DNA from: Humulus lupulus
Lineage: Eukaryota > Streptophyta > Magnoliopsida > Rosales > Cannabaceae
Assembly: GCF_963169125.1 (NCBI RefSeq)
Contig: NC_084793.1
Span: forward strand, 44,883,578-44,947,577
Length of the DNA: 64,000 bases
Direction of reading: 5' to 3'
Below, piece after piece: positions 57,828-64,000 of this stretch (positions within the stretch are counted from its first letter, which is position 1; every line of letters starts with the position of its first letter). Both the position numbers and the translations under genes were made by a program. The notes under the pieces are model-generated. The model was not told the origin of the DNA. It searched no databases and was given only the letters and a program-made list of their open reading frames with translations.

Positions 57828-60800
57828 CTACTGATAGTAAGGTCTAAGGTGTTCGCCATTCCATGCTCGCGGTACCAGGCTCCCGTCCAATCTCGCAAGT
57901 TTGTACACACCGGGCCGGATGACTGACTCTATCTAGTATGGTCCTTCCCAATTCGACCCGAATACACCAGCTGCTGGATCTCGTGTCGCCAAGAATACGC
58001 GTCTTAACACCAGATCTCCCACACCGAATTTTCGATCTCAAACCCTCCTGTTGAAATACCTGGTAGCTCGTTGCTGGTAGGCAGCGTTCCTTAGCTGAGC
58101 CTCGTTTCTTTTTTCTTCAATCAAGTCTAAGGTTTCTTCGAGATGAGTGTGGTTTGAGTCTTGGTCATAAATTTGAGTTCGGACTGTTGGAATTTTGACC
58201 TCAATAGGCAACATAGCCTCACATCTGTATGCGAGAGAGAACGGGGCATGTCCCGTTGAAGTTCGAGCAGTGGTCCTATAACCCCATAGGACTTGGGGCA
58301 ATTCTTCGGGCCAACGCCCCTTCGCTTCCTCCAACTTTTTCTTTAATGAAATCTTGAGAGTTTTGTTTACAGCCTCGACCTGGCCATTTGCCTGAGGATG
58401 AGCCACTGACAAAAAACTCTTTATTATTCCATTCTTTTCACAAAAGTTGGTAAACAAGTCGCTATCGAACTGGGTTCCGTTGTCGGACACAATCTTCCTC
58501 GGCACCCCATATCGGCATACAATGTTCTTTACCACGAAGTCAAGGACTTTTTTGGAAGTTATTGTTGCCAACGGTTCAGCTTCCGTCCATTTTGTGAAGT
58601 AATCCACCGCGACCACAGCATATTTTACACCACCTTTGCCAGTTGGGAGAGAGCCAATGAGGTTGATTCCCCATACCGCGAATGGCCATGGGGATGTCAA
58701 CATGGTCAGCTCGGATGGTGGAGCTCGAGGAATCATGGCGAATCTCTGGCATTTGTCGCATTTCTTTACATATTCGAAAGAATCTGACTTAATGGTGGGC
58801 CAAAAATATCCTTGGCGTATGATTTTCTTGGACAGGCTATGCCCCCCAGTATGGTCCCCGCAGAACCCTTCGTGAATTTCTTCGATGATCCTCTTGGATT
58901 CGGGTGGAGTTACGCACCGTAGTAATGGCATGGAATACCCCCTTCTATATAGCTTTTCGTCCATCATGGTGTATCGGGGAAGCTGATACATTAACTTTCG
59001 AGCCTGGTTCCGGTCTTTTGGAAGGACACCGGTCTCGAGATATTCCACTATCGAGGTCATCCACGTTGGCTCGGACACAATCATACATACGTCCTCCTCC
59101 TTCAGCTCGTTAATGCTAGGTGCCGAGAGGTATTCTATGGGGACAACGTTTAGTTCATCATTCTCAGCGGAGGTAGCAAGCCGAGCTAAAGCATCTGCAT
59201 TTGAGTTCCGCTCTCGGGGAACCTGTTCGATTGCATAATATTCGAAACACTCTAATGCGGATTTTTCCTTCTCTAAGTAAGCTGCCATCCTCGTTCCACG
59301 AACCTGGTATTCTCCCAAGATTTGATTAACCACGAGCTGGGAGACACTGTCGCAATGTATAGCTCTGGCTTTGAGCTCTTTTTCTATACGAAGTCGCGCG
59401 AGTAAAGCCTCGTATTCAGCCTCATTATTCGACGCTTTGAAGCCAAATCTTAAGGCAGAATGAAATCTGCTCCCTGCGGGGGTAACCAAAATGACCCCTG
59501 CCCCCGCTCCATTTTCATTTGATGAGCCGTCGACGTAAAGTTTCCACAGCTTGTGGGCCGGGGTTATCACCTCGTCGTCGGCTATGCCAGTACATTCCAC
59601 TATAAAGTCAACCAAAGCCTGAGCCATAATTATCGTCCTCGGGTGGTAGGTGATCTCGAACTGCCCGATCTCAACCGCCCATTTAAGAAGTCGACCTGAA
59701 GCCTCCAGTTTAGACAAGACTTGTCGAAGTGGTTGATCAGTCAACACATGGATGGGATGCGCCTGAAAGTAGGGGCAAAGTTTACGAGATGAATGTATTA
59801 AGCTCAGTGCCAGCTTTCCCATCAAGGGGTATCTCGATTCTGCCCCCAGTAACCTTTTACTGATGTAATAAACAGGTCTCTGTTCCTTCTCTTCTTCCCG
59901 TACGAGTACTGCGCTTATCGCGTGTTCGGTGGTGGAAAGGTATAGGTACAGTACTTCTCCCATAACAGGTTTTGACAGGATGGGTGGTTCTACAAGGTGC
60001 TTTTTGAGCTCCTGAAAGGCCAGCTCGCACTCCTCCCTCCATTCAAATTTCTTACCTCCCCTCAATAGGTTGAAAAATGGAAAACCACGGTCCGTAGATT
60101 TCGAGATGAATCTACTTAGCGCTGCCATCCTACCAGTCAAACTTTGGACATCTTTGTTTCCTCGAGGTGAGGGCATGTCAATTAGGGCCCGGATCTTGTC
60201 GGGGTTGGCCTTGATTCCACGAGAGTTCACGATAAAGCCCAGAAATTTTCCTGAAGATACCCCAAAAGTGCACTTCTGAGAATTTGGCTTCATGTTATAC
60301 TTTCGCAGCACGCCGAAGCACTCTTCGAGGTCATTAACATGGTTCTTGTTGAGTTGAGACTTGACAAGCATGTCATCAACATAAACTTCCATGTTGTTCC
60401 CTATTTGTTCTGAAAACATCATGTTCACGAGCCGCTGGTATGTGGCCCCAGCATTCTTGAGCCCGAATGGCATGACATTATAGCAGTATAGCCCCTTATC
60501 TGTTATGAAGCTCGTGTGTTCTTGGTCGGGGGCATGCATCGGAATCTGGTTATATCCATAATAGGCATCCATGAACGACATCAGTCCATGCCCCGCCGTG
60601 GCATCCACGAGCTGATCGATCCTTGGCAATGGAAAACAATCCTTTGGGCAAGCTTCGTTGAGATCTGAATAGTCAATACAGGTCCGCCACGTCCCATTGG
60701 GTTTTGGAACCAACACCGGATTGGCCACCCAGTCAGGGTAAAAGGCATCCCTAATGAATCGGTTTGCCTTCAACCTGTCAACCTCCTCCTTTAGTGCCTT

Positions 60801-60959
60801 CTTTCTGTCTTCTTCCAGTTGTCTTCGCTTTTGTTGCTTCGGAGGAAAGCTTTTGTCTATTTTCAGCGCGTGGCTAGCTATATTCAGACTTATTCCCACC
60901 ATGTCCGAATGTGACCATGCAAAGACATCCTGGTTTTTCTTTAAAAAGCAAATTAGTTG
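57828..60959 (-). pseudogene. Gypsy D pol: RT, two RNase H regions, integrase
   Basis: Open for 954 codons from 60902 to 58038. RT (about residues 45-240): MSFMDAYYGYNQI, YVDDMLVKS. First RNase H (about 290-410): YLYLSTTEHAISAVL, with Ser/Thr where the catalytic Asp is expected. Second RNase H (about 440-570): WKLYVDGSSNENG, ASNNEAEYE, HCDSVSQL, NSNADALA, all acidic residues present. Integrase: GDHTGGH...CDKCQ, WGINLIGSL (Asn in place of the first Asp), SDNGTQFD, QVEAVNKTL. TGA at about 58035-58037 replaces CGA of B, and another stop follows near 57950. Ends LRPYYQ with TAG at 57828-57830. Confidence 0.93.
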
Positions 60960-60962
60960 CTA
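60954..60962 (-). promoter_or_regulatory. UAG with CARYYA context between protease and RT (gypsy D)
   Basis: Minus strand AAA TAG CAA CTA ATT. The frame is open on both sides: 175 codons before it (61487-60963) and 954 codons after the next Met. In D this stop is the only barrier between these two long frames. Confidence 0.72.
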
Positions 60963-63944
60963 TTTTGTCTCTTCCTGGAGGTGTTTTCCAATCTTCACCT
61001 TTTTCATGGGATTGGTTTCTTCGAGCTGAATTTCTTCGAGCTCTTCCAAGGGTTCGAGGTCAGCTTTTTCCTCAACCCATGGATCGATCTCTTCATCAAT
61101 CTCTAAGACCGTTCCGTCTTTGTTTTGAATGATGGCGAGCGCTTGTGCGCTCATCTGTTTCTTTCCTCTCAAGGAGATGCTGTAGCATTCCCTCCCAGCT
61201 AATTGATCTCCCTTTAATGTTCCGACGCCGCTAGGGGTCGGGAACTTAAGGGCCAGATGCCTTACCGATGAGACTGCCCCCAGCCTAACCAGGGAGGGTC
61301 TCCCGAGCAGAACATTGTAGGCTGAAGGTAGATCCACTACCACTAATTCCATCATCTTAGTTGTCGAGACTGGATAGTCTCCTAAGGTTACGGGGAGCTC
61401 GATGGAGCCCATGCAAGCGGTTCCTTCTCCTGAAAAGCCGTATAAAGTAGTTGCACATGCTTTCAGGTCACGAAGGGAGAGTCCCATCTTCTCGAGGGTT
61501 GCTTTATAGAGGATGTTAACTGAGCTCCCATTGTCTATAAGAACTCGGTGGACCCTCTTATTTGCCAGCTGGAGAGTGATGACCAGCGGATCATGGTGAG
61601 GAAACTGAACATGGGACGCGTCTTCCTCAGTAAAAGTGATTGGTTGGGATTCAATCCTCTGACTTTTTGGAGCTCTAGGTTCGGGTTCGTAGGGAGACCC
61701 GTCCCCGGTCTTCAGCTCGTTAACATATCTCTTTTGGGCATTTCTGCCCGTTCCTGCAGGCTGAGGCCTCCCGAGATGGTTATCACATCCTCTCCATCAA
61801 TCGGCGGGGGCCTATCCTCTTCCCGAGTTCGGGAATTATTGTTTGGTGCGGGCTGCGATGCGGCAACTCTCTGGTTCGCGGTCGCCTGATTAGTACCCTG
61901 GTTCTTGACATATTGTCTAAGGTAACCTCTCGAGATCAATCCTTCGATCTCGTCTTTCAGCTGTCGACATTCATCGGTAGTATGCTCGGTGTCTCTGTGA
62001 AATCGGCAATACTTGCTTGAATCCCTCTTGGACTTTTGATTTCTCATCGGGTCCGGACGCCTACAGGGGACCTGGTTTTCATTAGCCAGGTATATGTTCT
62101 CCCGAGACTCGTTGAGCTCGGTGTACACTCTATACACGGAGAAATATCTCTCTCCCTTCTTTTTCTTTCCTCCTTCGGCCTCGGGGTTACTTCCTTCGTT
62201 CTTTTTTCTCTTGGAAGGGTTTTCGGGCTGAGAAGTCACATTAAGTGTCGACCTCGCTTCCTCTACATTGACAAACCTCTGCGCTCGGTTAAGGACCTCA
62301 CCGGTTTTCTTTGCATATCGTCCCAGAGGGCACTTCCTGGCATTACTCCGGCCTGGACAGCCATTAAGTGTCCACTGTCATCCACATTCTGAGCTCGGGC
62401 AACTTCCAAGTTAAACCATGTAAGGTAACTTTTTAATGTCTCGCCTGGTTGTTGCCGAACATTAGTTAGGGTTGACGCCTCAGGTCGAACCCCCATCATG
62501 GCTTTGAATTGCTATTTGAAGTCTTTAGACAGCTGCTCCCAAGAGGTTATTGAATGTCTCTTATATTTTTCGAACCAGCTTTTAGCTGGTCCCGTCAATG
62601 ATGCTGGAAATAACATGCATCTGAGCTCGTTACCCACGTTACTGGCTCTCATTATGGTGTTGAACGTACTCAGATGACTATATGGGTCGGTTTTTCCCTC
62701 GAACGTCGGGACGTGAGGGATCTGAAACCCTTGTGGAAATGGGGTGTTGGAAATATGGGGAGAAAACGGTTCAAGCTCCTCATCAGAAACTTTATATCGA
62801 TCATGCTCTTGCTCGTTTTTCAAAAGCCCGAATGCCTTTTCCAGCTGATCGATTCTCTCTTGGACTGGGTCCGCGAGAGGCAAAGTTTGGAATCGGTTGT
62901 CGTCGATCACAATTCCAAACTCGCGTCTCCGTAAAGGATCTTTACGCCTATTCAAGCGATCCCTCAGGTCCAGATTTATCGGGTCAACATTACCCCGACT
63001 CTGATTCAGGTGTTCTCGCAGGTCGGGGCGATTTCTGCGGCTCCCGGTATTCTTACGACCTCGGTCATGCTTGCTGACCGACCTGGTGTCTCCAGAATCA
63101 TCGCTGGTAAAACTCGCCGCATAGTTATTTCGAGTTGGATTTCTTCCATGCTGCCTCGTCTCCGCCGTGTGAGACCGGGATGTTTGACTTCTTTCTGATG
63201 GAGCGCCTCTCCGTTCCTGGAAAGCCTCCCCGATTCCTTGTCTCTCTCCCGCACGCCTTTCTCCCTGATCTCGAACTGGTTGAGCATTCCTGGGAGGGGG
63301 CGAAGGATATCTTATTGGTGATGGAGGGAACCGTATGGGCGACGGTGGCTGCCACCCATTTCGCGGCCTAGACGGTCCGGAGTTTGCCCGAGATGGGTTG
63401 GTTGGGTGTGGTGCATTCCCAGGGGTTTGAGTCCGAGCCTCTGCAGAGGCTCGGTTGTTCTCAGTTCCCCCAGGTGCTTCCACAGGTGGATTAACCGGGG
63501 CCCTAGCCCGAGTACTCCTTTGGGGCCTAGGTTGAGCGGATGGCTCTGCGGGTGCCGGAGGTTGAGCCGGCCTCCTCGTGGCAGCATCTTTCCGTGGACG
63601 CCCACGGGGTCTACGGGGAGGAACGTGTACGTCCCTTGGAGGAGGGGCTTGGTTTTCACGCGGAGATGGGGGCTGAGCCACCTGCGCCTCTACAGCTATC
63701 CTTGCCAACTCCTCATTCCGTTTGTTGGCCTCCGCCAACTGCTGTTTCAGTTGCCGGTTCTCGAGTTCCACAATAGGAACATATCGCTCAGGATTGTAGT
63801 ACATATCCTCATCTCTTGGTGGGGAGGTGGTCCCCTAGAATCGGAGGATCCACTCCTTTCTTCAACATCTGGGTTTTCCATCGGCTGTTTCCCAGGACGT
63901 CTTAGATAATTCTCTTCAGGTGTATTCTGATTATTAGTGGCCAT
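60963..63944 (-). pseudogene. Gypsy D gag-protease
   Basis: Starts MATNNQNTPEEN at 63944. A 1-base shift near 63825 moves the frame; it continues 63804-62512 (430 codons) to a TAG at 62509-62511 where B has AAG. It resumes in frame, then loses about 13 bases near 62285 and shifts. The last frames hold the knuckle CRFHRDTEHTTDEC at about 62000 and protease, with the sequence around the active site at about 61530 out of the main open frame; downstream protease (VVVDLPSAYNVLLGRPS) is open at 61487-60963. Confidence 0.9.
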
Positions 63945-63971
63945 GACTTTTTCAGGAATGAATGCTTAAGG

Positions 63972-63989
63972 CTCTCAATGAAAGCACCA
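63972..63989 (-). promoter_or_regulatory. Primer binding site of gypsy D
   Basis: Minus strand TGGTGCTTTCATTGAGAG, identical to B, three bases from the LTR end. Confidence 0.8.
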
Positions 63990-63992
63990 AAC

Positions 63993-64000
63993 TGTTGACA
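63993..64000 (-). repeat. Stub of the gypsy D 5' LTR
   Basis: TGTTGACA on the plus strand, i.e. the LTR end TGTCAACA. The rest lies beyond the window. Confidence 0.75.

Larger units (their letters stand above)
57238..64000 (-). mobile_element. Gypsy D: Tat-type element, 3' part lost, 5' LTR at window edge
   Basis: Best preserved pol of the family. From the right: LTR end (63993-64000), PBS, gag, protease, UAG, RT, two RNase H regions, integrase, conserved block, tandem repeats. It stops at 57238 in the spacer; the antisense gene, PPT and 3' LTR are missing. D matches B to about B position 35050. Confidence 0.92.

Noticed and set aside
62507..62515. A second TAG-CAA-TTC in gypsy D gag
   Set aside because: It looks like a readthrough site, but B has AAG at this codon, and TTC does not fit CARYYA. 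It is a private nonsense mutation.

Overview
This 64 kb window looks like repeat-rich nuclear DNA of a flowering plant, probably a eudicot; I cannot name the species. I recognise no host gene, RNA gene or CRISPR array. Almost every base belongs to transposable elements: two Ty1/copia elements, three related Ty3/gypsy elements of the Tat type (B, C, D) plus a more distant one (A), a CACTA-type DNA transposon, three solo LTRs, and AT-rich or satellite-like spacer. The names Copia-1, Copia-2 and A to D are mine.

Left block (1-26340), a nest. Copia-1 (+) fills 1 to about 4500 and is cut by the window start. Copia-2 (-) runs from about 4500 to 8095 and resumes at 19603-23035, where it ends in a 1.87 kb 5' LTR next to a PBS. 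Gypsy A (-, 8096-19602) sits in the Copia-2 leader. The Copia-2 LTR abuts, and apparently interrupts, a CACTA transposase pseudogene (-, 23036-25911). The implied order is CACTA, then Copia-2, then gypsy A.

Middle (26340-40108). AT-rich spacer with two palindrome-headed direct repeats is followed by a minisatellite into which gypsy B (+, 28571-39924) inserted. B has 791-bp LTRs differing at about 6 positions, a perfect ATAAA target duplication, PBS and PPT, but has lost its RNase H region.

Right block (40109-64000). Gypsy C (-) runs from its 3' LTR at 40109 to 57237 and was hit by three LTR elements now present as solo LTRs (40264-41060, 48780-50697, 52381-54835), each with a 5-bp target duplication. 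At 57237/57238 the broken 5' end of C meets the broken 3' end of gypsy D (-), which runs to its PBS and the first 8 bases of its 5' LTR at the window edge.

How B, C and D are built. Gag and protease form one frame, followed by RT, two RNase H regions (the mark of Tat elements) and integrase. In all three copies the protease and RT parts are separated by the same UAG, followed by CAA-YUA, which fits the TMV-type CARYYA readthrough signal. A has no stop there. A, B and C also carry a separate gene on the opposite strand between pol and the 3' LTR, with its own TATA box, GT-AG introns, a Transposase_28-like domain and a C-terminal coiled coil. Near the pol end B, C and D share a conserved noncoding block with a purine tract, and then tandem repeats. 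The shared UAG and the spliced antisense gene are the most interesting points in the window.
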